The position numbers were made by a program, and so were the translations under genes. The notes under the pieces were generated by a model. It was not told where the DNA came from. It did no database searches and saw nothing but the letters and a program-made list of their open reading frames with translations. 64,000 nt of DNA, taken from positions 1 through 64,000 of the forward strand of contig CAOJKP010000009.1 in assembly GCA_948438085.1 (NCBI GenBank), read 5' to 3'. Source of the DNA: an uncultured Clostridium sp. Lineage in GTDB: Bacteria > Bacillota > Clostridia > TANB77 > CAG-508. Positions 10,064-18,430 of this stretch are shown here, in pieces (the first letter of the stretch is position 1; each line of letters opens with the position of its first letter).

Positions 10064-10209
10064 TCCTTTCTACTTTTTACTATAACTTATGTATTCATTT
10101 TAATATTTCTATTTATATTTTACAAGGCGAATAGAAATTTTAATTATTACATTCTCCTTCGACTTTTGCTATCTAATAAGATTGTTGTATTTAAAGTAAA
10201 ATTTAAACT

Positions 10210-10250
10210 AATTATATTTTTTGAAAATGCTCTTTTCAAAAAATATAATT
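10210..10250 (-). terminator. Strong AT-rich palindrome between the radical SAM and DUF4422 genes
   Basis: AATTATATTTTTTGAAAA (10210-10227) and its exact reverse complement (10233-10250) form an 18-bp stem with a 5-base loop, 75 bases beyond the radical SAM stop. It may be an internal terminator or mRNA-stabilising hairpin that lowers expression of the distal genes. Confidence 0.5.
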
Positions 10251-10324
10251 GTTTATTTTTAATTTAAATTTCAGTAATTCAAAATCTCATATTAGATAAA
10301 TGTACATTCAGTAAAAAATAACAA

Positions 10325-11509
10325 TTACACTTTCTTAAACTGTTTTTCAATGTCTTCGTTTACTATTTGTTCTCCTGTTTTATCCTTTAGTGCTTCTTTA
10401 GATTCAATAGATAATCCATCATTTACAACACAATTTAAATCACAAGTTGAACATTTATCTAAGTCTTCTTTTAATACTTTTCCTTCTTTATAATCTTTTA
10501 CAATTTTATTTTCGTACATTGAATATTTTTCTTTTTTATAGAATTTTAAAAATTTATGTTTTATAACCCACCATGCAGGTTTATATATATATTTATGCAT
10601 TGCAGGGCTTACAGAGCCTATCATCCAACATTGCCTATCACAGTGTCTAACTTTATTACGCACTTGTTCTGCTTTAGTAGAATTCCATAGCTCGTCCCAT
10701 GTTTGGTTATTTAAATTTCCCATTACCTCTTTTTGTTTTGTTCCATTACATGGCATTACATCTCCATATGGATCTATAAAAAATGTATCAAATGCCATGT
10801 CACATGGAAGTAATCTTTTTTGTCCAAAGATATAGTTAATTAATCCATGATTAAAATATGCTCTAAACCACTTTTTAGGTGAATTTGATTCTAATAATTT
10901 ATTAACTAATCTTTCAAATTCTTTTGCTACCATTAATCTATCTTTTATAATATTTTTAGCTTCCACAAAGTAGAAAGAATTGTGTAAAGATGCAGTTGCA
11001 AATTCCATATTTAGTTCATTAGATAAATCATATAAAGCTACTAAATCTTTAGCATTTGCATCTTGAACTGTCATTCCAAATCCTACATCTGGATGTTTCA
11101 TTTCTACTAATTTTTTTAATGTAGAATATCCTTTATTAAATCCATCATCTAGTCCTCTAATTTTATTATTCGTTTCTTCTAATCCCTCTATTGAAATACG
11201 TATTCCAACATTGGGAAATTCCTCACATAATTTTATAATTCTATCTGTAAAAAAACCATTTGTTGAAATAACTATTCTATCGGATTTTTTATATAATTCT
11301 CTTACAATGTCTGGTAAGTCCTCCCTTATAAATGGTTCTCCTCCTGTTATATTTGTAAAATACATTTTAGGTAATTTCTTTATAGTTTCTATACTTAGCT
11401 CTTCTTCTGGTTTAGAAGGACATTTATATCTATTGCACATTGTGCATCTTGCATTACAGCGATATGTTACTATTACTGTTCCATTTAGTTTTTTTTCTGC
11501 CATTTTCAT
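10325..11509 (-). CDS. Radical SAM protein with SPASM-like C-terminal domain
   Basis: A 394-residue protein. The radical SAM cluster motif CNARCTMC gives Cys18, Cys22 and Cys25; NITGGEPFIRED follows near 54 and RISIEGLEE near 104, as in the SAM-binding barrel. The C-terminal half has further cysteines typical of SPASM auxiliary [4Fe-4S] clusters: PCDMAF, MPCNG, HCDRQCWM and KCSTCDLNC. It sits between two transferase genes of the polysaccharide locus, three bases after the GT4 stop, so it is almost surely co-expressed. Substrate is unknown: a sugar, a lipid carrier or a peptide modification are all possible. Confidence 0.88.
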   Translation of the reverse strand: MKMAEKKLNGTVIVTYRCNARCTMCNRYKCPSKPEEELSIETIKKLPKMYFTNITGGEPFIREDLPDIVRELYKKSDRIVISTNGFFTDRIIKLCEEFPNVGIRISIEGLEETNNKIRGLDDGFNKGYSTLKKLVEMKHPDVGFGMTVQDANAKDLVALYDLSNELNMEFATASLHNSFYFVEAKNIIKDRLMVAKEFERLVNKLLESNSPKKWFRAYFNHGLINYIFGQKRLLPCDMAFDTFFIDPYGDVMPCNGTKQKEVMGNLNNQTWDELWNSTKAEQVRNKVRHCDRQCWMIGSVSPAMHKYIYKPAWWVIKHKFLKFYKKEKYSMYENKIVKDYKEGKVLKEDLDKCSTCDLNCVVNDGLSIESKEALKDKTGEQIVNEDIEKQFKKV

Positions 11510-11511
11510 AC

Positions 11512-12738
11512 CTACTTTCTTAATACATTGTTTATATTATTTTCATATATCTTAATTATTTTATCATAATATGTGTCTTTTGCATATGCTTTTTTTGCAT
11601 TTATCTTTGCATTTTCTCCTAATTTTTTAGTAAGTTCTTCATTAGTAAAAAGTTCTTTCATTTTTTTTGCTAGTTCTATAGTATTACTATATTCATATGT
11701 AAATCCATTCTCTTCATTTTTTACAAGTTCTGGAATTCCACCAATATTTGAACCTATAACTGGTTTTCCCATTGTTAGTGATTCTATAATCGAAAACGGA
11801 CAATTTTCATACCAAATTGATGGTACAACTACGAATTTACTATTGCTTATATATTGCTTCATGTCTTCTTTTTCTAGCATTCCTAGTAGTTTTATTCGTT
11901 TATCTAAATGTTTTTCTTCTATTGTATCTTTTATTTTATCTGCTTCTGGTCCATCTCCTGCAATATATAAAGTTCCTACATCTATTTTAGAAAATGCTTC
12001 TATTAAATTTAGAATTCCTTTTTCTTTTGCTAATCTACCACAATACAAAGCATACCCTTCGTCTTTTGTAGGTATGTTGTATTCTTCTACATCTATAAAA
12101 TTATATAAAGTTTCTATTTTTTCTTGTGGTATTCCATCTTCTATTAATTTTTTCTTCAGAAAATTACTAGGCGTAATTATGTAATCAATTTTTTTTGTAT
12201 ATATTTTATTTATTCTATAAAAATACCCCTCTAATGCACCTAATAGGCTTTTTAATTTTGAATCTTTGATACATGCTTTTTTTATACAATTAGTATATTT
12301 ACCTTTTATACATGCATTACAAATATTATTATTAATATCTAACATTGTTATATTAGGACAAATTGCTTGTAAATCGTGTGCAGTAAATACAACAGGTATA
12401 TTCTTCTTTTTGGCTATAGTAATAATAGAACTTGATAATTGTCTTTGGAAATTGTTTACATGTATAATATCTGGTTTGAATTCTTCTATTACTTGTAACA
12501 TTCTTTCTTTATTTTTCTTTGAATATATTACATCTAATGCCTTTAATTTATTATTTGAATTTAAATCTATATTTTCTACAAAGTATTCCTTGCAATCTGC
12601 TTTTATATTTTTTTCATTTTGCATAGAAAAAAAGGCTACTTCATGACCTCTTTCTTTTAGTAATTTTGCAAGTTCAAAATAATACTTCTCGCTTCCACCT
12701 TTTAAAAAGTGAAACTTGTTTACTAATAATACTTTCAA
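11512..12738 (-). CDS. GT4 family glycosyltransferase (TTG start)
   Basis: A GT-B transferase of about 408 residues. The N-terminus KVLLVNKFHFLKGGSEKYYFEL matches GT4 enzymes, and the donor domain has YCGRLAKEKGILNLI, GDGPEADKI and the EX7E region NCPFSIIESLTMGKPVI. I chose the TTG at 12738, because it begins exactly at the family N-terminus and lies nine bases after AGAAGGGG; an upstream in-frame ATG at 12765 lies inside the preceding gene without a site. Four cysteines in ICNACIKGKYTNCIKKAC near 140 are an extra, possibly metal-binding, insertion seen in some family members. Confidence 0.9.
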   Translation of the reverse strand: MKVLLVNKFHFLKGGSEKYYFELAKLLKERGHEVAFFSMQNEKNIKADCKEYFVENIDLNSNNKLKALDVIYSKKNKERMLQVIEEFKPDIIHVNNFQRQLSSSIITIAKKKNIPVVFTAHDLQAICPNITMLDINNNICNACIKGKYTNCIKKACIKDSKLKSLLGALEGYFYRINKIYTKKIDYIITPSNFLKKKLIEDGIPQEKIETLYNFIDVEEYNIPTKDEGYALYCGRLAKEKGILNLIEAFSKIDVGTLYIAGDGPEADKIKDTIEEKHLDKRIKLLGMLEKEDMKQYISNSKFVVVPSIWYENCPFSIIESLTMGKPVIGSNIGGIPELVKNEENGFTYEYSNTIELAKKMKELFTNEELTKKLGENAKINAKKAYAKDTYYDKIIKIYENNINNVLRK

Positions 12739-12739
12739 T

Positions 12740-13450
12740 CTAAATAGCCCCTTCTCTTTTAACAACTTTTTCTATTGTTTTTATTAATATTTTAATATCC
12801 CTTCTATTTCCTCTTCTTTCGCAATATTCTCTATCTAATTCTAATCTATCTATAAATTCTAAATTATTTCTTCCTGCAACCTGCCATGGTCCTGTAATTC
12901 CAGGTTTCATTTGAACAATGTAGTCATAATATTCTTTCATATCATCTTTTTCTATTGGTAAATATGGTCTAGGTCCAACTAAACTCATTTGCCCTTTCAT
13001 TACATTTATAAATTGTGGAAATTCATCTAAACTAGTTGCTCTTAAAAATTTTCCTACTTTTGTAATTCTTGGATCATTTTTTATTTTTTTATGTAATATA
13101 TATTCTTTTCCAATATCTGTTTGTTCATCTATATGTTTTTGTAATATATCTTCTGCTCCAACTACCATTGTTCTAAATTTGTACATTTTAAATATTTTTC
13201 CATCTTTTCCAATACGTTCTTGTGTAAAAAATATTGGACCTTTTTCGTTATTTACTACATTTATTGTTGCAACTATAAGAGTAATTGGAATTAATAGTGC
13301 AAATCCAACTAATCCAGACACTACATCAATGCTACGTTTTATAAAAGCACTTAGGCTATGTCTAAAATTGTGTTTAATTAATTCGTTTTTTATTTCTTTA
13401 GATATGCTTAATTCACTTTCAAATGCCTGCAATCCAGTTTTTTCTAGCAT
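12740..13450 (-). CDS. Undecaprenyl-phosphate sugar-phosphate transferase (priming enzyme)
   Basis: A 236-residue polyprenyl-phosphate sugar phosphotransferase of the WbaP/RfbP type. It has one N-terminal membrane hairpin (VVSGLVGFALLIPITLIVA) followed by the cytoplasmic catalytic domain with FTQERIGKDGKIFKMYKFRTM, SLDEFPQFINVMKGQMSLVGPRP and PGITGPWQVAGRN, all near-invariant. It starts repeat-unit synthesis by moving a sugar phosphate onto the lipid carrier. It is the first gene of the locus. ATG at 13450 is preceded by GGAGGAG; a TTG one codon earlier is less likely. Confidence 0.95.
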   Translation of the reverse strand: MLEKTGLQAFESELSISKEIKNELIKHNFRHSLSAFIKRSIDVVSGLVGFALLIPITLIVATINVVNNEKGPIFFTQERIGKDGKIFKMYKFRTMVVGAEDILQKHIDEQTDIGKEYILHKKIKNDPRITKVGKFLRATSLDEFPQFINVMKGQMSLVGPRPYLPIEKDDMKEYYDYIVQMKPGITGPWQVAGRNNLEFIDRLELDREYCERRGNRRDIKILIKTIEKVVKREGAI

Positions 13451-13604
13451 CAATGTAATTCTCCTCCTTTTTACTTTATAAATTGCCTTTTTATTATATC
13501 AAAAATAACGCTATTTTTCAATAAGTTACCTTCTTAAGTTTATAATACTACAATCTTCTATGTTGTTCAAGGTGTTTCGATAAAATGTAATAGTAATGTA
13601 ATAA

Positions 13605-13633
13605 AACTACCATATAAGATTTATATGGTAGTT
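13605..13633. repeat. Perfect inverted repeat with a 3-base loop
   Basis: AACTACCATATAA and its reverse complement flank GAT. A T-run follows on the plus strand (about 13641-13649), so it could end plus-strand transcripts, although no plus-strand gene is nearby. Confidence 0.55.
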
Positions 13634-13659
13634 GGTTACATTATTTTTTAGAATATTCT

Positions 13660-13695
13660 TCGAAGAGCGGACTGCTATAGGCAGCCCCTACATAT
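13660..13695. repeat. Dispersed GC-rich palindromic repeat, copy 2
   Basis: Reads CGAAGAGCGGACTGCTATAGGCAGCCCCTACA in pieces: CGAAGAGCGGACTGC, then GGCAGCCCCTACA. Same family as 3166-3200. Confidence 0.75.
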
Positions 13696-13869
13696 GTGCT
13701 ACTTTTAGTAGCAGTGAATAGTGTAGAATGAATAGTTAATATTGAATAATTTTATTATCTACATATTTCTCTGTAAAACAACCGCATCTACAATTAGTAT
13801 CCTTAATATGTTTCTCTATATTATACTATACTTTATAGATTTTCTTTCTATAATTTACATATAAAATTT

Positions 13870-13900
13870 GTAGGGGCTTCCTTTGGCAGTCTGCTTTACA
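13870..13900. repeat. Dispersed GC-rich palindromic repeat, copy 3 (inverted)
   Basis: TGTAGGGGCTTCC-TTTGGCAGTCTGC is the same family in the opposite orientation, directly next to the 148-bp repeat that starts at 13902. Confidence 0.7.
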
Positions 13901-13901
13901 A

Positions 13902-14050
13902 AGAACAAAAGTGGACATTAATAACATTTGCACTATTTAAAACATTTTAAAGTCCAAAGTCTTTGTTCGTCCGCGAAAATTGCGAAGCAATTTTCTGTGG
14001 AATGTATTTATATAATAGGAAGTTCATAGAACTTTCCTATTATATAAAAA
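13902..14050. repeat. 148-bp structured repeat, copy 1
   Basis: Nearly identical to 18163-18310, with about five substitutions. It folds into three successive stems: GAACAAA..GGAC with GTCC..TTTGTTC (about 13903-13971), CCGCGAAAATTGC with GCAATTTTCTGTGG (about 13972-14001), and a long AT-rich hairpin around AGGAAGTTC/GAACTTTCCT (about 14008-14045). No reading frame is evident. It could be a MITE-like element or a structured RNA. Confidence 0.8.
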
Positions 14051-14070
14051 AGACTTCGTAATGAAGTCTT
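14050..14070 (-). terminator. Rho-independent terminator
   Basis: AAGACTTC (14050-14057) and GAAGTCTT (14063-14070) form the stem; on the minus strand a run of T follows at once. It ends transcription coming from the small frame at 14133-14336. Confidence 0.75.
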
Positions 14071-14132
14071 GGTAAAGGACAATGGATTTACACCATTTTA
14101 AGCCTCACTCTATATATACACTACTAGCAATA

Positions 14133-14336
14133 TTATATTAAATGAACATCCTTCATATAAAAAGTTTGCGAGGCTTTTTTATTTTTCATTAATTTTTTCA
14201 CAAAACCTCCTCCTTTCAATATCACTTCATTAATAATGAATTCACTTAGCAGTACAAAGATATCTACAAAAAATATTTCTGGCAAAATTACCAGTTCAAG
14301 AACAAGGATAATGATAACTAGCAGCTTCAATAGCAA
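14133..14336 (-). CDS. Doubtful small hydrophobic protein or 22-codon peptide
   Basis: An open frame of 67 codons starting with TTG has a strongly hydrophobic first half (LLVIIILVLELVILPEIFFV) but no ribosome binding site. Inside it a GTG at 14201 lies just after GAAAGGAGGAGG and would give a 22-residue basic peptide (VKKLMKNKKASQTFYMKDVH...). The frame uses CTG and CTA leucine codons that are rare in neighbours. It lies between two terminators. A type I toxin-like locus is imaginable, but no antisense RNA can be demonstrated. I do not recognise it. Confidence 0.3.
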   Translation of the reverse strand: MLLKLLVIIILVLELVILPEIFFVDIFVLLSEFIINEVILKGGGFVKKLMKNKKASQTFYMKDVHLI

Positions 14337-14421
14337 ATTTTATAGTTATATTATAATGTTATTTTTATAATATATCAAGTTTTTATTTGAATTTTATCAT
14401 ATAAATTACTGTTTATACAAT

Positions 14422-14455
14422 CAAAAAGAACAATACTAATGTATTGTTCTTTTTG
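14422..14455 (-). terminator. Terminator of the ChW-repeat protein gene
   Basis: CAAAAAGAACAATAC and GTATTGTTCTTTTTG form a perfect 15-bp stem with a TAAT loop, about 30 bases after the stop codon. Confidence 0.8.
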
Positions 14456-14486
14456 TATAATTAACTAACTATGATTTTCAAAAATT

Positions 14487-17400
14487 TTAGTCAGCTACTG
14501 TTACATCATAATCTGCTAATAGTTTTGCTATAGAATTATCTGTAGATTCACTTCCATATGCTGTTTTTGCTGCTGAAACTAAATTATCTGTTGTAGCTCC
14601 TGTTAATGTGAATTTTGCATTATTTGTATTAATAAATGCATCAGCTGTTTTTGCCTCAACTGGTGTTTTACCAGCATCAATTGCTGCTTGTATTTTTGCA
14701 TTAATTACATCTCTTGCATAAGCTTTCATATTGTCTTCAATATAAGCTTTTACAGCTGCTATAGCTGCATCTTCTGTAGCTTTAAATATATTTTCACTTG
14801 CATTTGGTACATAAGAAGTAAATTGAGCTAATGTTACTGCATCTATTGTATCAATATATTGTTTTAAAACTTCTGTTTTTAACGTTTCAGCAAACGCTTT
14901 TTTCTCAACACTAGCATCAGATGCTACAGTTAAAGTTATATTTCCTTTTGCTGCATTTCTTGCACTTGTTAAACCACTATAAGATGATTTTGTATTAGTA
15001 ATATCAGTAATAGCATTACTTAATACTGTTTCAGGTACAATAGTAGTTCCTTCACTATCTTTTACTGATTTTAGATTATTAATTGCTGTTGCAATCTTAG
15101 CTTTTAATTCAGTATCTGCTAATAATTCTGCATTTTTTACAGTAACTGTTCCGTCAGCTGCAACATTATAGCATTCATAATCATATATAGCATTTATTTT
15201 ATTAATATTATTAACTCTTGTTTCAATTCCTGTTTTTGTATTAATTAATGTTTTTAATGATCCGCTAGCTACAGTATTTATTTTTAATGATATATATCCT
15301 GTTTCTGTTAAAACTGTTTCCGCAAATGTAGCTACTCCATCAACAACTGCTTTACTGTTTGTTCTAGAAATTAAATCAAGATATGAACTTAATTCTGCTA
15401 CTAGACTTCCATCTTCTAATCCACTTGCAACTTGAATATATAAATTAATTTCTTTTGATGCTAATTCTTTTGCTTTCTTTAATTCTTGTGCTATTTCTAC
15501 AGAATTTTCATTTATTTTTTTAGTAATTTCATTTAATGCTGTTGTTTTAATATTTTTCATATTATATATACATGTATCTATTGTTTGTTGATTTGCTGTA
15601 GATAATGAACTAATAGCTTTTATTGTGTATAATTCAACATTTATGTTATTTATTGCAATTGATGCTGTTGTTGAAACATTATATTTTGCATCATAATTTT
15701 TATATGGAGCTAATTCTGCTTTTAAACTTTCTGCTAATACTTCTGCATCATTTTTGATTGTTGCTAATTCTATATCATCTAATGCTGAATTCAAAGTAGT
15801 TGATATTGATGACATTTGAGATGCAACTTTGTATCCTTCTATTGTTGTTTTAGCATTAGTAGCAATTCTTTTAACATCTGCTATATCTGAATTTACGTAT
15901 CTGTTTAATACTAATAAAGCATTGTCTTTTGCTGCACTAAATTGACAATCTAATACATCTTTAGCTATATCAGCATGCATTGTTGCCATATATGTATTAT
16001 TAAATTCACTTAATAAATTATTAACTGTAGTATCAGCAGCTTGAATTTCAGCAACAGTTGAAACTGGAACATTTTCCATACTTGCTTTATATACATCAAC
16101 CATGTCTGATATTGCTTTAGCTTTTTCTTCACTTACTTTTAATTCTTCGATTGCATCTAAAGTTGCATTTAATGCTGATATTGCTGTTCCTTTTGCTGTA
16201 TCATATTCTTTTTCTGCTGTTTCTGCATTTGCTAATGCTGTTACAGTTTTTGCTAATGCTGTTCCAGATATAATTGTTCCTTCATTATCTAATGTTACTA
16301 TAGCACTAACTGCTGTTGTATTTACAGCTTTGTCAATATCTTCTATAAATTTTTGTGCATCTTTTTGTATATCTGTATATTTGCTATTTACAAATTCTGC
16401 TAAAGCTGCTTTTGCTTTTGCTTTTGCACTTGCTAATTCATTTTCTGTTATTTTTGATGTTGCTTTTGCAACTATATCTCTTCCTAATTTTGTTTCTAGG
16501 TTTGTCATTGCTTTTTCAACATCTCCAGCAACTGTACTTGGTGTTGTTGTTGAAATTTGTTTAGCTGCTGCAACTTCAATTTTTGCTGATGATATTGCTG
16601 CATTTGCTGTTGTTAATCCTGGTTCTACTAAATGCATTGATGCTATAACTTCTTCATATATTGCAATTTTAGCATAAGCATCATTTTGTTCTTCAACTAA
16701 TTTTTTATATGTTGCAACATCTGAAGCAATATTTGGTGATGTTAGTAATGTAGCTAAATCTTCATTTATTTTTCTTATATCATCTGCTATTTTAGCATTT
16801 GCAATTTTAGTTCTAGTTTCAGCGATTACAGTTGATACTTTTTGTTTCTCTGTTGCTGTATATTCTGATTTTGGCATATATGCTTCATATTCAGCAAGTT
16901 TTTCATTTATTGTTTCAACTGCATTATTTAATTTTTCTGTTTCTTCTACAACAACATCTTCTATTGTTTTATTTGATGTAAGGTATCTTTCAATCCCTTT
17001 AACTTGATTATTAAATAAATTTTCTACAGCTTCAGCAGTTGTTGCTGTATTAATTTCATTTATTGTTAAAGTAATCTGATCTGATAATTTGGCATATGTA
17101 CTTGGAGTATTTATATATAGGCTTTTTAATGCTGTATCATAGCTATTTAATTTAGCAACTGTAGCTGTTTTTACCGCTGCTACATTATCAATTGCTACTA
17201 TTCTCATTTCTATAGCTTCAACTCTTCTTTGTTCCCATCTTGTTCCAGCCATTTCGCCTTCTTCTACCCAGTCTTGCCATCCATGGTCTTGTACATGTGC
17301 TTTATATTGTAATTTGAAACCTTGTTCATGTAATCCATTAGATGTAATTGTTATAGCTTCCATTCTTCTTTGTTCCCATTGTGTTCCAACCATTTTATCA

Positions 17401-17729
17401 AAATCTTCTGCTCCTACTGTAAATTCCATATCTCCATGATCTTGAACGTGAGCTACTATTGATAATGTAACTCCTGGGCAATTTCTTAAGTCGAATTTCA
17501 TAGCTTCAACTCTTCTTTGTTGCCAGAATGTTCCAACTACGTTTCCTTCTTTAGCTTCTACTGAATCCATCCATCCTAAATCTTGTACGTGTGCACTTAT
17601 TTTTATTGATGGTGTATTATTTACTTTTGCTTCTACAGCTGCATTTGACATTGGTATAACAGCTGTTCCAGCCATAATTGCAGCAGATAATAGTGTTGCA
17701 CTTATTTTTTTGTTAATATTATTTTTCAT
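14487..17729 (-). CDS. Large secreted ChW-repeat protein with long helical stalk
   Basis: A 1080-residue exported protein. Residues 1 to about 34 are a signal peptide. Three repeats follow at about 43-80, 90-128 and 141-178, each with AHVQD near the start and W(E/Q)QRR(V/M)EA near the end, as in clostridial ChW domains. The second repeat has Asp where the others have the naming Trp (HVQDHGD against HVQDHGW). The rest, about 180-1080, is Ala/Thr/Lys-rich, repetitive and probably helical, with no LPXTG or membrane anchor. Cell-wall association is likely, the ligand unknown. It forms a single-gene unit with its own terminator, bracketed by two 148-bp repeats. Confidence 0.85.
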   Translation of the reverse strand: MKNNINKKISATLLSAAIMAGTAVIPMSNAAVEAKVNNTPSIKISAHVQDLGWMDSVEAKEGNVVGTFWQQRRVEAMKFDLRNCPGVTLSIVAHVQDHGDMEFTVGAEDFDKMVGTQWEQRRMEAITITSNGLHEQGFKLQYKAHVQDHGWQDWVEEGEMAGTRWEQRRVEAIEMRIVAIDNVAAVKTATVAKLNSYDTALKSLYINTPSTYAKLSDQITLTINEINTATTAEAVENLFNNQVKGIERYLTSNKTIEDVVVEETEKLNNAVETINEKLAEYEAYMPKSEYTATEKQKVSTVIAETRTKIANAKIADDIRKINEDLATLLTSPNIASDVATYKKLVEEQNDAYAKIAIYEEVIASMHLVEPGLTTANAAISSAKIEVAAAKQISTTTPSTVAGDVEKAMTNLETKLGRDIVAKATSKITENELASAKAKAKAALAEFVNSKYTDIQKDAQKFIEDIDKAVNTTAVSAIVTLDNEGTIISGTALAKTVTALANAETAEKEYDTAKGTAISALNATLDAIEELKVSEEKAKAISDMVDVYKASMENVPVSTVAEIQAADTTVNNLLSEFNNTYMATMHADIAKDVLDCQFSAAKDNALLVLNRYVNSDIADVKRIATNAKTTIEGYKVASQMSSISTTLNSALDDIELATIKNDAEVLAESLKAELAPYKNYDAKYNVSTTASIAINNINVELYTIKAISSLSTANQQTIDTCIYNMKNIKTTALNEITKKINENSVEIAQELKKAKELASKEINLYIQVASGLEDGSLVAELSSYLDLISRTNSKAVVDGVATFAETVLTETGYISLKINTVASGSLKTLINTKTGIETRVNNINKINAIYDYECYNVAADGTVTVKNAELLADTELKAKIATAINNLKSVKDSEGTTIVPETVLSNAITDITNTKSSYSGLTSARNAAKGNITLTVASDASVEKKAFAETLKTEVLKQYIDTIDAVTLAQFTSYVPNASENIFKATEDAAIAAVKAYIEDNMKAYARDVINAKIQAAIDAGKTPVEAKTADAFINTNNAKFTLTGATTDNLVSAAKTAYGSESTDNSIAKLLADYDVTVAD

Positions 17730-18162
17730 AATTTTCCCTTCCTTATATAAAATTAAATTTGTTTAATTTTTAAAAAGCTTGCCAATCACTTTTTTCCTCT
17801 TTCGTCCACCTCCTATTATTAAATTTGTATAGTAGTGTTTTACTTAAATATCTAAATTTCATAATGAGCTAAACCTATACCCATTTTCAATAAAAAATGA
17901 CGTTGACTTACTTTTTATTTTCTAATTTCATGCAATTATTATATCATAATAAATTTTTAATGCAATACTTTTTTGAAAAAAATGTAATTTTTTTGTAATT
18001 TCAATGTAATATATAACTTATTTTTTCTTTTAAATCCTATGTGCCGTATATTGTTTTCGTTTTTTTACAATATATTAAATTGGTAAAATTTACCAATTTT
18101 TAGGTTGCATTTTTAGTAGTATTTTTGGTTTTTTTGAAAAAATATGTAATTTCTTTTATTTA
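17730..18162. other. Long AT-rich upstream region of the ChW gene
   Basis: About 430 bases without a recognised gene. A good AAGGAAGGG site serves the ChW gene. A second strong GGAGGTGG lies near 17808 on the minus strand without a convincing reading frame after it; an 8-codon GTG frame follows but is too short to support. No known riboswitch pattern was recognised. Confidence 0.5.
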
Positions 18163-18310
18163 AGAACAAAAGCGGACATTAATAACACTTGCACTATTTA
18201 AAACATTTTAAAGTCCAAAGTCTTTGTTCGTCCGCGAAAATTGCAAAGCAATTTTTTGTGGAATGTATTTATATAATAGGAAGTTCAGAGAACTTTCCTA
18301 TTATATAAAA
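18163..18310. repeat. 148-bp structured repeat, copy 2
   Basis: Same orientation as 13902-14050 and about 96 percent identical by eye. Differences fall in loops or keep pairing: the loop of stem 2 changes GAA to AAA, a paired C becomes T opposite G, and the loop of stem 3 changes ATA to AGA. Like copy 1, it lies directly past a minus-strand hairpin. Confidence 0.8.
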
Positions 18311-18354
18311 AGAGTAACAAAAATTAGTTTTTAGTTCTAATTTTTATTACTCTT
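18310..18354 (-). terminator. Hairpin next to the 148-bp repeat
   Basis: An 18-bp stem with one mismatch (AAGAGTAACAAAAATTAG against 18337-18354) and a 9-base loop. On the minus strand it is followed by a T-run, so it may act as a second terminator after tsf. Confidence 0.6.
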
Positions 18355-18372
18355 AATGAATAGTGAATAGTT

Positions 18373-18430
18373 ACAATAAAAACAAAAAGAACACAAGTTT
18401 TAAAGCTTGTGTTCTTTTTGTTTTTATTGT
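18373..18430 (-). terminator. Terminator of tsf
   Basis: A perfect 25-bp inverted repeat (18373-18397 and 18406-18430) with an 8-base loop. It overlaps the tsf stop codon, and its distal arm ends in a T-rich tract on the minus strand. Confidence 0.85.

Larger units (their letters stand above)
13451..14132. other. Repeat-rich region without a recognised gene
   Basis: About 680 bases separate the priming transferase from the next reading frame. The stretch holds a hairpin at 13605-13633, two GC-rich dispersed repeats, a 148-bp structured repeat and a terminator, each listed separately. The promoter of the polysaccharide locus must lie in the first part, but no clear -35/-10 pair stood out. No transposase or tRNA was seen. 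Confidence 0.6.

Noticed and set aside
11573-12184. Plus-strand frame of 203 codons opposite the GT4 gene
   Set aside because: Antisense shadow; the minus strand encodes a clear GT4 transferase with motifs throughout.
13451-14132. Insertion sequence in the repeat-rich region
   Set aside because: No transposase frame, no terminal inverted repeats and no target duplication could be found.
16102-16677. Long plus-strand frame of 191 codons inside the ChW gene
   Set aside because: It is the antisense of an Ala/Thr/Lys-rich repetitive coding region, has no ribosome site, and its composition is explained by the minus-strand codons.
17730-18000. Riboswitch upstream of the ChW gene
   Set aside because: I compared it with c-di-GMP and lysine-type patterns from memory and found none of their conserved segments.
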